This document shows, piece after piece, positions 27,962 through 40,200 of a DNA stretch of 64,000 nt. The stretch comes from Hanleya hanleyi (taxonomy: Eukaryota > Mollusca > Polyplacophora > Lepidopleurida > Hanleyidae), in the NCBI GenBank assembly GCA_036873755.1, contig JAVTVY010020541.1, forward strand, positions 1 through 64,000, in the 5' to 3' direction. The notes under the pieces are model-generated. The model was not told the origin of the DNA, made no database searches, and saw nothing but the letters and a program-made list of their open reading frames with translations. Each line of letters opens with the position of its first letter. Positions within the stretch are counted from its first letter, which is position 1. The position numbers were made by a program, and so were the translations under genes.

Positions 27962-29037
27962 AAGGTCACGTGACCTTGTATCAGAGTTCAAGAGAATAAG
28001 CCGCTGTCACATTGGTCAAGTTTTTTTACCAAATTCAAGATGGCGGCCAAACTCTGGCAGAGGTCCCTTTCCAATCTCCAGCACCAACGTCTCAAGTTTA
28101 AGTGCAAAGAGGTCAATATGACTTTAAATCCGTAGACTATACTACTTGTCTCCAAACGATATGTTTATTTGGCTTATGATATGTGAAGATAGTTATATAT
28201 TAAAACATTACACTGGCTTCATTGAACTTGCCTTTCAGACCAGAACTGAGGCGTGATTTGATCTGTGACTGAAGCATTATGCTTCTTTTTTGCTCATTAA
28301 GACCGCTATTGGCGGGTAGTTCGTATAGGCCCTATTTGACTGTGTCACCCAGTATTTGTTTATATAGATTCGTTTATTCATTCATTGGCAAATCAAATGC
28401 AATCATTAACTAAGTCAATCTGTGATTTATATGTGATTAATTATTTCGTCAAATCAATTGTAATCATTAACTGTTATTCTGTGATTCTCATGCCTTATAT
28501 GGGCGCTTGTAATTAGCAAATAAATTCTATTCTATTCTATATGTAGATCGCGGCTCGCCTATGCCCATCATAGGGTTGTGGAGTCCGTGTTCCGCTTATT
28601 TCCGGAAAATGTGCATTCGCTATTCCACCCTTACCTCTCGCCTGGCCACAAGCCCCTGGGGACGAATGGATTAAGAATAATGATCAGCGATACGGATTTG
28701 ATATTTTTGGAACATCATGATGTCTTGCCGGTGTCTCTTAGAATTTGGTTCTAATCATGGAATATGGAATATGTCTTTGGATTATGAACGCGGATATTCT
28801 TCAATGGACGACGGCTGAATGAATCAAGGACCAGACGCTTGTAATTTCAATTTCATGTCACAACTATAATCATAACGCAAGCGAGCTAGAAATTTCACAT
28901 ATTGGTACATATATTTTCTCTTGCCGTTACATTAAAAGACAGTTATATTTAGGACATTTTATTTTGTCGATTTCAACCATATCAGGTATAGGCCAAAATG
29001 CCAACTTATCGGCCCATCTCCTTTCCAGAAAGGGTGC
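27962..29037. other. Spacer between elements A and B
   Basis: Unique-looking AT-rich DNA with no gene. An ATTCT/TATTC microsatellite tail at 28523-28540 after AATTAGCAAATAAATTCTA resembles a LINE 3' end. About 28580-28610 retains a GTCCGTGTTCCGC word of the arm repeats. GACGGCTGAAT and neighbours near 28815 recur near 48600. Confidence 0.4.
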
Positions 29038-29039
29038 CA

Positions 29040-29510
29040 CGTCTGGTCATTTAGAACACGATGGGAAGGGTTTCGGAGCGAAACGGTGAAATTTTTGGAA
29101 AAAGTTGACCGAGGCCTGGGTAGGCTCATATAGGCCCATACAGGCTATCGGGGTATAGGCCCATACTGGGTGGACGTTTTGGGGTCTAGGTGAGCCCCTA
29201 ATGATCCTATGGTGTCGTGTGAGGTCTTATTTTGAAGCTCTCGTGGAGGAGCATCCGACTGGTCTAATAGTTCGTCCGTTTTCAATATTCTGCGCATGCG
29301 CAGTCTGGCCGTAGTATAGAAAGCAGGCATTTTGGGGGGTATGTGGGTGTGTGTTTGGGGTAGAGATGGACCGCTATGGGTCCGAATGGGTCGTCGAAGG
29401 TGTCAAAGTGAAGCTTGTGTGAGGTAGAGTCAGAAGGGCGTGTTTTTAAATGCAAGTCGCGCAGTTGGTTGTAGTAAGTAAAGTGGCCATTTTGGAGCAG
29501 TGCAGGAAGG
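29040..29510. repeat. Left-arm NRF1-like modules of B
   Basis: Near copy of 18161-18640 with one TGCGCATGCGCA near 29289. The second NRF1-like site is deleted near 29460. Confidence 0.7.
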
Positions 29511-29910
29511 TATTTGGTGTCGAGATGGACCATCCTTGGTCCGAATGCGTCCTGGGAGGTGTCATTTTGTAGCTCTCGGGGTGTACATCCCGATTTGAGG
29601 GATGTCCACGTCATCTGTGACGTTATTGGTGACGTCATCAGTACGAGTAGTAGCCAAAGTGAACATTTTGGGGCAGTGAAGGAAGGTATTTGGGTAGAAA
29701 TGGACTACTATTGGTCCGAATGCGTTCTGGGAGATGTCATCTTGTAGCTTTCGGGGTGTACATCCCGATTTGAGGGATGTTCGCGTCATCTGTGACGTCA
29801 TCGGTGACGTCATCAGTAGGAGTAGTAGCGAAAGTGTACATTTTGGGGCAGTGAAGGAAGGTATTTGGGGTAGAGAGGGACCATCCTTGATCCGCCTGCG
29901 CCCTGTGGGG
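29510..29910 (-). repeat. Left-arm CRE array of B
   Basis: About 2.2 units of the 176-bp type, homologous to 18640-19035. Confidence 0.8.
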
Positions 29911-29924
29911 TGTGCATTATACTG

Positions 29925-30229
29925 ATATCTTTGCTGTATTATACCATATCTGTCTCGCATCATACCAAATATGTGCTGTATTATACCCTATCTGTCCACT
30001 GTTATACAATATCCGCCCTGTATTATACCAAATCTGTCCTGTATTGTGTCATATTTGTCCTGTATTATACAATATATGTTCTGTATTATACCAATTCTGT
30101 GCTGTATTATACAGTATCTGTCCTGTATTATATCAAATCTGTGCTGTATTATACCATATCTGTCCTGTATTGTATCAAATATGTCCTGTATTATACAATA
30201 TATATTCTGTATTATACAATCGCATAGCG
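29925..30229. repeat. 21-bp tandem array of B
   Basis: Homologous to 19041-19312 but longer by about 1.5 units. Confidence 0.85.
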
Positions 30230-30269
30230 GTTGTCATGAATAACAACAAGTTCAGCAATGTTCATACAG

Positions 30270-30322
30270 TTTATTATCCCCAATGTTACATCATACCCAG
30301 GCTGGGGGAGCCGCCCTGGGTA
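30270..30322 (-). terminator. 3' hairpin and AATAAA of the B left large gene
   Basis: Hairpin 30294-30322 and AATAAA (minus) at 30270-30275, identical in order to the A copy. Confidence 0.55.
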
Positions 30323-30496
30323 TGTTTAGTATGTTCACAGCAAAACAAATTGAAATATCAAACACCATGTTTTATTATTTAACGCACCGTCACATTAGGT
30401 ACAAGTGTTTACTGAGCTCAAGTCAACGATCAGCATGTAGACATATAGAGTATGTACGGCATGTTATGGTATTCATCAGTGCACGAGTGAATGCAT

Positions 30497-31608
30497 TCAT
30501 CCGATGGGAAGATTCCGTAATTTGGTCACGAAAAACGTAACATTGGTCACCCTCTCCACGAACCATTGGGTGGTGGGGCGTTGTTGTTGGGCCCATTCCA
30601 AGGGATCCACGGTGTCCAGTTTCTCCAGCATCGTCTCTAGCGAGGCCCGGTTAATGATGGTAAACGGTTGGTCAAATACCCGGATGTTACTGCTCGGGTA
30701 GAAGTATCTGACTTGATCTGTCTCCTTATGCTGCAGCACATAACCAAACGCCAGATTTAATTTGAACGACGTAGCTTGGTCATTGAAGATGGCTTCCATG
30801 TAGCTGCGTAGACGGGCGAGATCGGTCAGTCGGAAATTGTAGATATCTTGAATAGGGCGATGACGGTGGAAACCATGCCGTATCATGGGCCAATGGCGCC
30901 GATAGATGTCACTCACTGGATGGGCGTCCTGTAACAGATCGCTAGGAACAGCCACTGCATCTTCCAGAAAATGTTCGATGTCGTCAGGCGTATGACTCGA
31001 AACCGTAACGCTGGGGTCCGGCTGGATATCCAGGCCCTCCTGGACTGTGGGTATAGGCGGGCTCTTCGTCATCGCATCACCAGTGGCGTTCGTCTCCCCG
31101 GGTTCATCTTCACTGGGTCTGTCCTTCCGCAGCTCCTCTTTAGTGGAAAGTTGTCGCCCAAACCGTAGAGACGGGGCATGAATCAAACCAACTGGGTCGT
31201 TTGAAGAGTCGACCACAATCGTTACATTGTACCGTCGCACCCCCGTGGAGTGCCCTCTCATGGCGCAGTAAATTATCTTCCCGATTGAATGACCGTGCGC
31301 AGATTATACAAGTATACCGTGCATCGTTGTGGGTGGAGGCCTCGTGACGTCGTAAACTTTCTATAAGAGTAAACTGCTTCTGGCAAGTTGTGCAAGTGAA
31401 CGTCTTGGTGGTTGACAGTGTCGGATGAAACGACCAGGCCGCTATCCTCGTGGAGTGCCCTCTCATGGCGCAGTAAATTATCCTCCCGATTGAATGACCG
31501 TGCGCAGGTTATACAAGTATACCGTGCATCGTTGTGGGTGGAGGCCTCGTGACGTCGTAAACTGTCTATACGAGTAAACTGCTTCTGGCAAGTTGTGCAA
31601 GTGAACAT
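30497..31608 (-). pseudogene. Large zinc-finger gene, variant 1, broken (element B left arm)
   Basis: Near-identical to the intact gene at 19580-20710, including the internal 69-codon duplication. A 17-bp deletion near 31187 removes part of finger 5, and a 2-bp deletion near 31417 shifts the frame in the duplicated leader segment. The second internal ATG is also changed. The C-terminal 129-residue domain remains open (30497 to about 30880). The TATA box (31651-31659) is intact. Confidence 0.85.
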
Positions 31609-31754
31609 CTTGGTGGTTGACAGTGTCTGATGAAACGGCCAGGCCGTTTCCCTTTTATAGCAAGCTAGCTGTTGATCTATTTTTAGCACACTCAGTTCAA
31701 CTGCCCCAAGTCGAGGACCGAGATGTATTGGTGTACGACTGAGCTGTATTGCGC

Positions 31755-31960
31755 GCGCGCGCGCGTGTGTGTGTGCGTGTATGTGTGGGCAGTGGGTTTT
31801 CCATCCGGGACCTTGTCAACATCCGAGTCTCCCAGTGGGTTCTCCCATCCGGGTACTGTGGTTTTACATCCAGGTCTTCATCTTACATCCGGGTTTTCCA
31901 TGTTTATGGTCACGTGACCGGAACCGGAAGTTGTCACAAGACAGGTGGGACCTACTTGCG
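31755..31960. promoter_or_regulatory. CG/TG alternation and CATCCGGG cluster of B left arm
   Basis: Same arrangement as 20851-21057: GCGCGCGCGCGCG then TG run, followed by four CATCCGGG-type words. Confidence 0.5.
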
Positions 31961-33240
31961 TCTGTGTGTATGTGTGTGTGCTTGCGTATGAGTGTACACG
32001 TGTGTGCGTGTTTGTGCGTGTGCGTGCATGTGCGTGTGTGTGTTTATGCGTTTGTGAGGATCTGTGTCTGTGATTGCGTGTGTGTGTGCGTGTGTGTATG
32101 CATGTGTGTGTTTGCGTCTGTGTGTGTTTGCTTGCGTGTGCATTGCGTATGTGTATGTGTGTACGTGTGTGTGTGTATTTGTGTGTATGAGTGTGTGTGT
32201 ATCCATCTGTGTGTGTGTGCGTGCATATGCGTGCATGTGCGTGTGTATACGTGTGTGTGTATGCGCGTGTGTGTGGGTGAGTGCGTCTGTGTGTATGTGT
32301 GCGCGTGCATGTGCGTGTGTGTTTATGCGTATGTGTGCGTCTGTGTGCATGTGTGTGCGTGTGGGTGTATGCGTGTGTGTTTGCATGCGTGTGTGTATGT
32401 ATGTGTATGCGTCTGTGTTTTTGTGTGTATGTGTGTCGCCGTATGAAGGCGCACGCTCCTGTGGTGCACCCGCACCCTGGCGTACCCTATGCCCGTCTTG
32501 TTACGCCCCTCGTATCTATGTGTGTGTGTGTGTGTGTGTGCGTGCATGTACAGGTGCATGTGTATGCGTGTTGCGTGTGCGTGTGTATACATGTCTGTGT
32601 GTTTGCGTCTGTGGGTGCGTGCTTGCGTGTACGCTTGTGTGTGTGTGTGAGTATGTGTGTGCGCGTGTGCATGTGTTTGTGTGTGTATGCATGTGTGTGT
32701 ATGCGTCTGTGTGTGCGTGTGTGTGTTTGTATGTGTATGCATGTGTGCTTGCGTGGTTTTGTATGTGTGTGTGTGTGTATGCGTGTGTGTGTGTGTATGC
32801 TTGCGTGTACGCGTGTGTGTACGCGTGTGTGTATGCGTCTGTGTGTGCATGCGTGTGTGTAGGTGTGTGTGTATGCATGTGTGTGTGCGTGTGTGTTTGC
32901 ATGCGTGTGTGTATGTATGTGTATGTGTATGCGTATGTGTTTCTGTGTGTATGTGTGTCGCCGTATGAAGGCGCACGCTCCTATGGTGCACCCGCACCCT
33001 GGCGTACCCTATGCCCGTCTTGTCACGCCCCTCGTGCCTGTGTGTATGTGTGTGTGTGTGTGCGTGCATGTGCGTGTGTATGCGTGTTGCGTGTGTGCGT
33101 GCATGTGTGTGTATGCGTCTGTGTGCGTGTGTGTGTGTGCTAGCGTGTGTGTAATCGTGTGTGTGTGTGTGCGTGTGTGTGTGTGTGTATGCAGCATGTG
33201 TGTGTATACGTCTGTGGGTAGGTGTGTGTATGTCGCCGTG
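31960..33240. repeat. TG-rich microsatellite, expanded, with duplicated insert
   Basis: About 1.28 kb of TG-rich sequence, nearly twice the A counterpart. A non-microsatellite insert of about 90 bp (GCCGTATGAAGGCGCACGCTC onward) occurs twice, at about 32437 and 32958, so a unit of about 520 bp was tandemly duplicated. Confidence 0.9.
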
Positions 33241-34750
33241 TGCCATGATACAGACAGATGAGAGGAACACCAGGGTACCAGGAACTGACCTTTGACCCCT
33301 GCGCGCTAGCGCATATTGACCGTTGACCTCAGAAATTTGCATATCACGTGACAGGTAAAGGTCAACATCATACCCAAGCTGGGGGAGCCGCGTTGGGTAT
33401 ATTTACAATTCAAGAAGATTCCTGTCCAATCAGAGGCCACCATTTGCATGTTTCATATTCGTTCCTGTCCGTTAGATGTATTCTTGTCCAATCAGAAGTC
33501 TCCATTTCAGAAAGTTCCAGCTTCGGGCATGTTCGCTCTGAACCGTTTATTCTAATCGTCATCGGGCAGGTCAGGATACCGTTGAGGCAACATATCCTCA
33601 GATAGTTGTTTGCGCATTCTGAGTATCTATCAGTGCATGGGTGAATACTTTCATCCGATGGGGGTGGTGGGTCAGTTTAACCACACTCACTCACTCACTC
33701 ACTCACTCACTCACTCACCGTCGTTAGTGCGTCCATGCGTTAAGACAGGCGTTGGGGACGCCTCACGGGCGTTTTGCACGCCTCACTCACTCACTCACTG
33801 ACGCGCGAGGGCGTCAACGCCCGGTGGTGGTGGTGGGAGCTCCCGTGTGGCAGAGCTCTTGGATCGGAGCTCTTGGAGCTCAAAGCGTGTGGCTCAGAGC
33901 TCGGAAGTGACATTTGCATGTGACCTCTGTGAGGTCACTTCCGCTTCCGTTCACGTGACCGGAACTGACCTTTGACCCCTGCGCGCGCCAACAATACCGG
34001 ATAAAAATTGCGCGCAGGGGTCAAAGGTCAGTTCCGGTCACGTGAACGGTAGCGGAAGTGACCTCACAGAGGTCACATGCAAATGTCACTTCCGAGCTCT
34101 GAGCTCCACACGCTTTGAGCTCCAAGAGCTCCGATCCTAGAGCTCTGCCACACGGGAGCTCCCACCACCACCACCGGGCGCTGACGCCCTCGCGCGTGAG
34201 TGAGTGAGTGAGTGAGGCGTGCAAAACGCCCGTGAGGCGTCCCCAACGCCCGTCTTAACGCATGGACGCACTAACGACGGTGAGTGAGTGAGTGAGTGAG
34301 TGTGGTTAAACCCACCACCCCCATCGGATGAAAGTATGCACTGATAGATACTCAGAATGCGCAAACAACTATCTGAGGATATGTTGCCTCAACGGTATCC
34401 TGACCTGCCCGATGACGATTAGAACAAACGGTTCAGAGCGAACATGGCCGAAGCTGGAACTTTCTGAAATGGAGAATTCTGATTGGACAAGAATACATCT
34501 AACGGACAGGAACGAATATGAAACATGCAAATGGTGGCCTCTGATTGGACAGGAATCTTCTTGAATTGTAAATATACCCAACGCGGCTCCCCCAGCTTGG
34601 GTATGATGTTGGCCTTTGACCTGTCACGTGATATGCAAATTTCTGAGGTCAAAGATCAATATGCGCTAGCGCGCAGGGGTCAAAGGTCAGTTCCTGGTAC
34701 CCTGGTGTTCCTCTCATCTGTCTGTATCATGGCACACGGCGACATACACA
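33241..34750. repeat. Central palindrome of element B
   Basis: Symmetric about 33,998. From the centre outward: GCGCGCAGGGGTCAAAGGTCA, CGGAAGTGACCT, GAGCTC-rich repeats, CACCACC, TCACTCAC runs, a segment identical to the 3' end of the variant-2 large gene with its hairpin (33365-33675 and 34300-34615), and the GTGATATGCAAATTTCTGAG block. Arms of about 750 bp. Confidence 0.85.
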
Positions 34751-35372
34751 CACCTACCCACAGACGTATACACACACATGCTGCATACACACACACACAC
34801 GCACACACACACACCCACCCACACACACACACCCGCATACACACACATGCATACACAGACGCATATACACACGAACGCATACACACATGCATACACACAC
34901 GCGTACACACACTCGCAAGCACACCAACATACACAAAGAGACATACATACACATGCATACACGCATACGCAGGCATACACACACGCACACATACACAGAG
35001 ACGCATACACACATACACATAGACTCATATACACACGCACACACACACACGCGTAAAGACACTCGCAAGCACACACACATACACACAGAGGCTTACACAC
35101 ACACATGCACGCATACACGCACACGCACACACGCCTACACACACACACGCAAGCACACACACACACACACACACGCACACAGACGCATACACACAGATAC
35201 ACGCACACACACGCACATGCACGCACACCCGCACATAAACACACACATGCATACCCACACACCTACACAAACACACGCATGCACACACACACACACACAC
35301 ACAGACACATACATACATTGCAGACACACAGACACACACACGCATACACGCACATGCACGCACACGCACACA
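34751..35372. repeat. CA-rich microsatellite, right arm of B
   Basis: Inverted partner of the left TG tract without the duplicated insert. Confidence 0.95.
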
Positions 35373-35429
35373 CAATACGACTGACTTCACATGCAGGACA
35401 TGAGAGCTTCTGGACCTGGGCCTGATAGA

Positions 35430-35606
35430 AGTCCGGGATGGTAGTACATTCGTGAACATCCGGCCACTTTTACATCCGGGACTTTTACATCCGGCTACAT
35501 CCGGGTTCTTGTACATCCCTGACTGTAGAACATCCGGGTACTCCTATGTTGGCCTATAAGAGCCGAAAGTTTTACGGCATTCATCATTTCCAGATCCACA
35601 GCCGAT
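35430..35606 (+). promoter_or_regulatory. Promoter of the small gene in B
   Basis: Five CATCCGG words, then TATAAGAG about 50 bp before the ATG at 35607. Confidence 0.6.
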
Positions 35607-35894
35607 ATGTTCTCTTGCACAACTTGCTCGAAGCGCTTTCATCGCCTGGACAGTTTGCGTTGTCACACACGTGCATGCCACGAAGTACCCATGCATACAT
35701 GTGCGGATTGTGATATAGCCTTTAAGCATCCCAGTCAATTGAGTCGTCACCGAAATGTCATACACGGATCACGCTCGCCACTCTCGAGACCGGATATTTC
35801 AGTTTCTATCGGAATGCATCTGAGAATAGAAGAACCCATGGAGGTCGATTCGCCGCGGATTAAAGAGCCGATGGAGATTGATCTCAGTGTTTAA
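35607..35894 (+). CDS. Small two-finger C2H2 protein (95 aa), element B
   Basis: Near-identical to 23099-23386; both fingers keep all Cys and His ligands. The few differences (for example Arg to Cys in the first H-to-H segment and one Gln to Pro) are conservative for the fold. The frame is preserved over all 95 codons although the neighbouring large gene is broken. Confidence 0.7.
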   Translation: MFSCTTCSKRFHRLDSLRCHTRACHEVPMHTCADCDIAFKHPSQLSRHRNVIHGSRSPLSRPDISVSIGMHLRIEEPMEVDSPRIKEPMEIDLSV

Positions 35895-36004
35895 TGAGAG
35901 AAGTAAGAGCTTCGAGCTTCAGTATCATGGATTGCCAGAAGACGTTTAGGTTACACTGAACGAAGATTGAACTTTCTGAAATGATGGCTTCTGATTGGTC
36001 GATA

Positions 36005-36164
36005 GGCCGGTCACCTCCCCTCTAACTTCCGGGTTCTTGACGTCCGCGCCTACATCCGGGTTCTTGTTGCTGACATCCGCGCCTACATCCGGGTTCTTGT
36101 CGCTGACGTCCAAGTTGAACTGATTGTGCTAAAAATAGATCACCAGCTAGCTTGCTATAAAAGG
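36005..36164 (+). promoter_or_regulatory. Upstream region and TATA box of the B right large gene
   Basis: Three TCCGGGTTCTTG repeats with GACGTCC between them, then TATAAAAGG at 36156-36164. Confidence 0.65.
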
Positions 36165-36208
36165 GAAGCGGCCTGGCCGTTTCATCAGACACTCTGTCAA
36201 CAACCAAG

Positions 36209-37133
36209 ATGTTCACTTGTACTACGTGCTCGAAATCATTCACTCGTCTGCACGACTTGCGCCGCCATGAGGCTACCAAGCACGACGGAACCGCCCGGTA
36301 TAGCTGTACGGTATGTACACTGTCGTTTCAGCGCCCGGATCATTTACAGCGCCATGAACGTTCAATTCATGGGCCACCCAAGCGTCCATGCGAAGAATGT
36401 GGTCAACTCTTCAAACGACCCAGTCAGTTAAAACGGCATGAGCGTTTGATTCATGGTCCGTCACCACGGCATGAGGGACAACTTTCCACTAAAGAGGCAC
36501 CCAGGAGGGACAGACTCACTGAAGATGAACCCGGGGAGACGAATGCCACTGGTGATGCGATCACGGAGAGCCCGCCTATACCCACAGTTCAGAAGAGCCT
36601 AGATATCCAGCCGGTCCCTAGCATTACTGTTCCAGTCATACGCCTGACAACAACGAACATTTTCTGGAAGATGCAGTGGATGTTCCCAGCGATCTCTTAC
36701 CCGAAGATCATCCAGTGAGTGAGATGTATCGACGCCATTGGTCCATGATCCGACACTGTTTCCACCGTCATCGCCCTATATTGGACTTGTACAATTTCCG
36801 ACTGACCGACCTCGCCCGTCTACGCAGCTACGTGGAAGCCATCTTCAATGACCAACCTACGTCCTTCACATTAAATGTAGCATTTGGGTACATCTTATGC
36901 CATAAGATGACGGGTGAATTGCGCTATTTCTATTCCAGTGCCATCAACCCAGTGTACGACCATCCTTTTACAATCACCAATCGGGCGTCGCTAGAGACGA
37001 TGCTGGCCCAACTGGACACTGTGGATCCCTTGGAATGGGCCTATGAACAGCGCCCCAACACCAAGTGGATAGTGGAGATAATGACCAATGTTACGTTCTT
37101 CGTGGTTAAACTGACCACCCCCCCATCGGATGA
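36209..37133 (+). pseudogene. Large zinc-finger gene, variant 2, one frameshift (element B right arm)
   Basis: ATG at 36209, three complete C2H2 fingers (residues 4-25, about 34-55 and 63-84), acidic linker, then a one-base deletion in a CCC run near 36632. After the shift the conserved domain reads on (SEMYRRHWSMIRHCFHRHRP to TNVTFFVVKL), with a second shift in the terminal C run so that the PIG ending is lost and the frame continues to 37374. This is the least damaged variant-2 copy; if the single base were an assembly error most of the protein would be intact. Confidence 0.8.
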
Positions 37134-37384
37134 AAGTATTCACCCATGCACTGATAGATACTCAGAATGCGCAAACAACTATCTGAGGATATGTTGCCTC
37201 AACGGTATCCTGACCTGCCCGATGACGATTAGAATAAACGGTTCAGAGCGAACATGGCCGAAGCTGGAACTTTCTGAAATGGAGACTTCTGATTGGACAA
37301 GAATACATCTAACGGACAGGAACGAATATGAAACATGCAAATGGTGGCCTCTGATTGGACAAGAATCTTCTTGAATTGTAAATA

Positions 37385-37437
37385 TACCCAACGCGGCTCC
37401 CCCAGCGTGGGTATGATGTAACATTGGGGAGAATAAA
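37385..37437 (+). terminator. 3' hairpin and AATAAA of the B right large gene
   Basis: Hairpin 37385-37413 and AATAAA 37432-37437. Confidence 0.6.
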
Positions 37438-37449
37438 CTATATGAAAAA

Positions 37450-37675
37450 AACTTCTTGTTGTTGTTGTTCTCTCATGTGTCATCCTTGTTATTGTTGCTG
37501 TTGTTGTTCTCTCTCCGGTCTATATCATGGCGTTATGTTAGAGTGTTAAGGTGTAACGACGGGCGTTGACGGGCGTCACTGCATTTCGACGAATTAGTGA
37601 CAATTCCATGGAATATCAGAGCTTCTGAGCTATTTTACCAGGGCGTTGAAGCATTAAGAATGGCGTTGGTGGGCG
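37450..37675. repeat. (GTT)n tract and GCGTT repeats of B
   Basis: Homologous to 24957-25190. Confidence 0.7.
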
Positions 37676-38455
37676 TTGCTACAAGATGACACCTCACACG
37701 ACGCATTCGCACCGCGGATGGTCCATCTCTACACCAAATAACATCCTTCACTGCTAAAAAATGCCCACTTTCGCTACTACTGATGACGTCACCAATGGCG
37801 TCACAGATGCTGTGGATATCCCTCAAATTGGGGTCTACACCCTGAGAGCTACAACATGACACCTCCCATGACGCATTCGCACCGCGGATGGTCCATCTCT
37901 ACACCAAATAACATCCTTCACTGCCCCAAAAGGCTCACTTTCGCTACTACTCCTACTGATGACGTCACTATAACGTCACAGATGCTGTGGACAGCCCTCA
38001 AATCGGGATGTACACCCCGAGAGCTACAACATGACACTTCCCTAGACACATTCGGACCAAAGATGGTCCCTCTCTACCCCAAATACCTTCCTTCACTGCC
38101 CCAAAATGCTCACTTTCGCTACTACTCCTACTGATGACGTCACCAATGACGTCACAGATGCTGTGGACAGCCCTCAAATCAGGGTCTGCACCCCGAGAAC
38201 TACAAGATGACATCCCACACGACGCATTCGGACTGAGGATGGAGCATCTCTACCCCAAATACCTTCCTTCACTGCCCCAAAATGCACACTTTCGCTATTA
38301 CTCGTACTGATGACGTCATCGATGACGTCACAGATGCTGTGAACAGCCCCCAAATCGGGGTCTACATCCCCAGAGCTACAACAGGACACCTCCCAGGACG
38401 CATTTGGACCAAGGATGGTCCATCTCGACCCCAAACTCACCTCCACACCCCCCCA
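37675..38455 (+). repeat. CRE array of B right arm, about 4.5 units
   Basis: Same 176-bp family as 25190-26150, with one unit fewer and small deletions within some CRE pairs (near 37790 and 37968). Confidence 0.85.
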
Positions 38456-38800
38456 AAATGGCCACTTGACTTACTATACCCAACTGCGCATGCGCAGATT
38501 GACGCGACTTGCACTTAAAAACACGCCATTCTGACTCTACCCCACACAAGCTTCACTTTGACACCTTCCACGACCCATTCGGACCCATAGCGGTCCATCT
38601 CTACCCCAAACACACACCCACATACCCCCCAAAATGCCTGCTTTCTATACTACGGCCAGACTGCGCATGCGCAGAATATTGACAACGTACGAACCATTAG
38701 TGGAGTCAAGTGCTCCTGCATGAGAGCTTCAAAATAAGACCTCATACGACACCATTGGACCAACATGGACTCACCTAGACTCCAACACGTCCACCCAGCC
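38455..38800 (+). repeat. NRF1-like modules of B right arm
   Basis: TGCGCATGCGCA near 38485 and 38661 in the shared backbone. Confidence 0.75.
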
Positions 38801-39440
38801 GGGACACTTCCTATCATGTTTGTCTTGACGAGACTAAGAAACCAAATCCAAACAACCATACCGCAAATGTATAGAAGTAGGTTTCCCAGTGGGACAAACA
38901 TTGGACCTATACCTCCATAACCCGTATATGGGTCTATATGGGGCTATAGACAGACCTCGACCTTTTTTCAAAAATTTCACCGTTTCGTGCCGGGACACTT
39001 CCTATCATGTTTGTCTTGACGAGACTAAGAAAACAAATCCAAACAACCATACCGCAAATGTCTAGAAGTAGGTTTCCCAGTGGGACAAACATTGGTCCTA
39101 TACCCCTAATATGGGACTATAAGGGTCTCCCTGAACTTTTTCCAAAAATTTCAACGATTCGCTCCGCGACACTTCCTATCATGTTTGTCTTGACGAGACT
39201 AAGAAAACGAGACCCCACAACCTATACCGCAAATGTCGAGAAGTAGGTTTCCCAGGATGGTCCTATACCCCCATATAGCCAGCCTATAGGCCTATATACA
39301 GACCTCGGTGACTTTTTCCAAAAATTCCACCGATTCGCCCCGGGACCCTTCCCATTGTCATTTTCTTGGCGAGACGAGAAAAACGCGACCCCACAAGCCA
39401 TAGTAAAGCCCACGAAAAAAATTGACCATCCCCATACCCC
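38800..39440 (+). repeat. About 185-bp TATATGGG array of B right arm
   Basis: Three units homologous to 26540-27240; one unit present in A is missing by recombination near 38800. Confidence 0.8.
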
Positions 39441-39494
39441 ATACAGGCATTTTCCCGTATATTGTATAATACAGACCCCTATTGTAGGGGTAAA

Positions 39495-39690
39495 GTCAGA
39501 GTTCCGCTTTTTTTCTGGAGAATTGTTTACATGCACCCACCCCATTGACTTGATAGGCAGGTCTCAATAAGAGCGGGGACCAATATTAGCCCTTTTGGCT
39601 AGGGTTGATAGGTGTTTTCCCCTATCTTAGGAGTAAAGTCCGTATTCCGCTTTTTTCTGGAGAAAGTTTTACATGCACCCACCCATGACT
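39495..39690 (+). repeat. 147-bp unit copies of B right arm
   Basis: Homologous to 27285-27480. Confidence 0.7.
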
Positions 39691-39691
39691 G

Positions 39692-40200
39692 GATGCCCCC
39701 TCACATAGGCTTCACATTGATACCTCATACAACTCCATCGGCCCATTAGGGGCTCCACTAGATCCCAAAACGTCTATTTCCATACCATTTTTCCACAATT
39801 CCCTGTCTGCGCATGCGTAGAATGATGACAACGCTCGAGCCATTAGTCCAGTCAGATGCCCCCTCACATAGGCTTCACATTGATACCTCAAACGACTCCA
39901 TCGGCCCATTAGGGACTCCCCTAGATCCCAAAACGTCTATTTCCATACCCTTTTCCCACAATTCCCTGTCTGCACATGCGCAGAATGGTGACAACGCCCG
40001 AGCCGCTAGTCCAGTCAGATGTCCCTTCACGAATGCTTCACATTGATACCTCATATGACCCCATTGGACCATTAGTGGCTCCCTGAGCTCCAAAACGTCT
40101 ATGTTCATACCCTTTGGCCACCGCGCATGCGCAGAATGCCGATATTTCAATCCCACACCCAGCCCATCAGATGCCCCTTCACGAATGCTTCACTTTGATA
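39692..40200 (+). repeat. Subterminal 163-bp array of B right arm, 3 units
   Basis: Units near 39695, 39862 and 40025, each with a GCGCATGCG-type palindrome; one unit more than in A. Confidence 0.8.
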
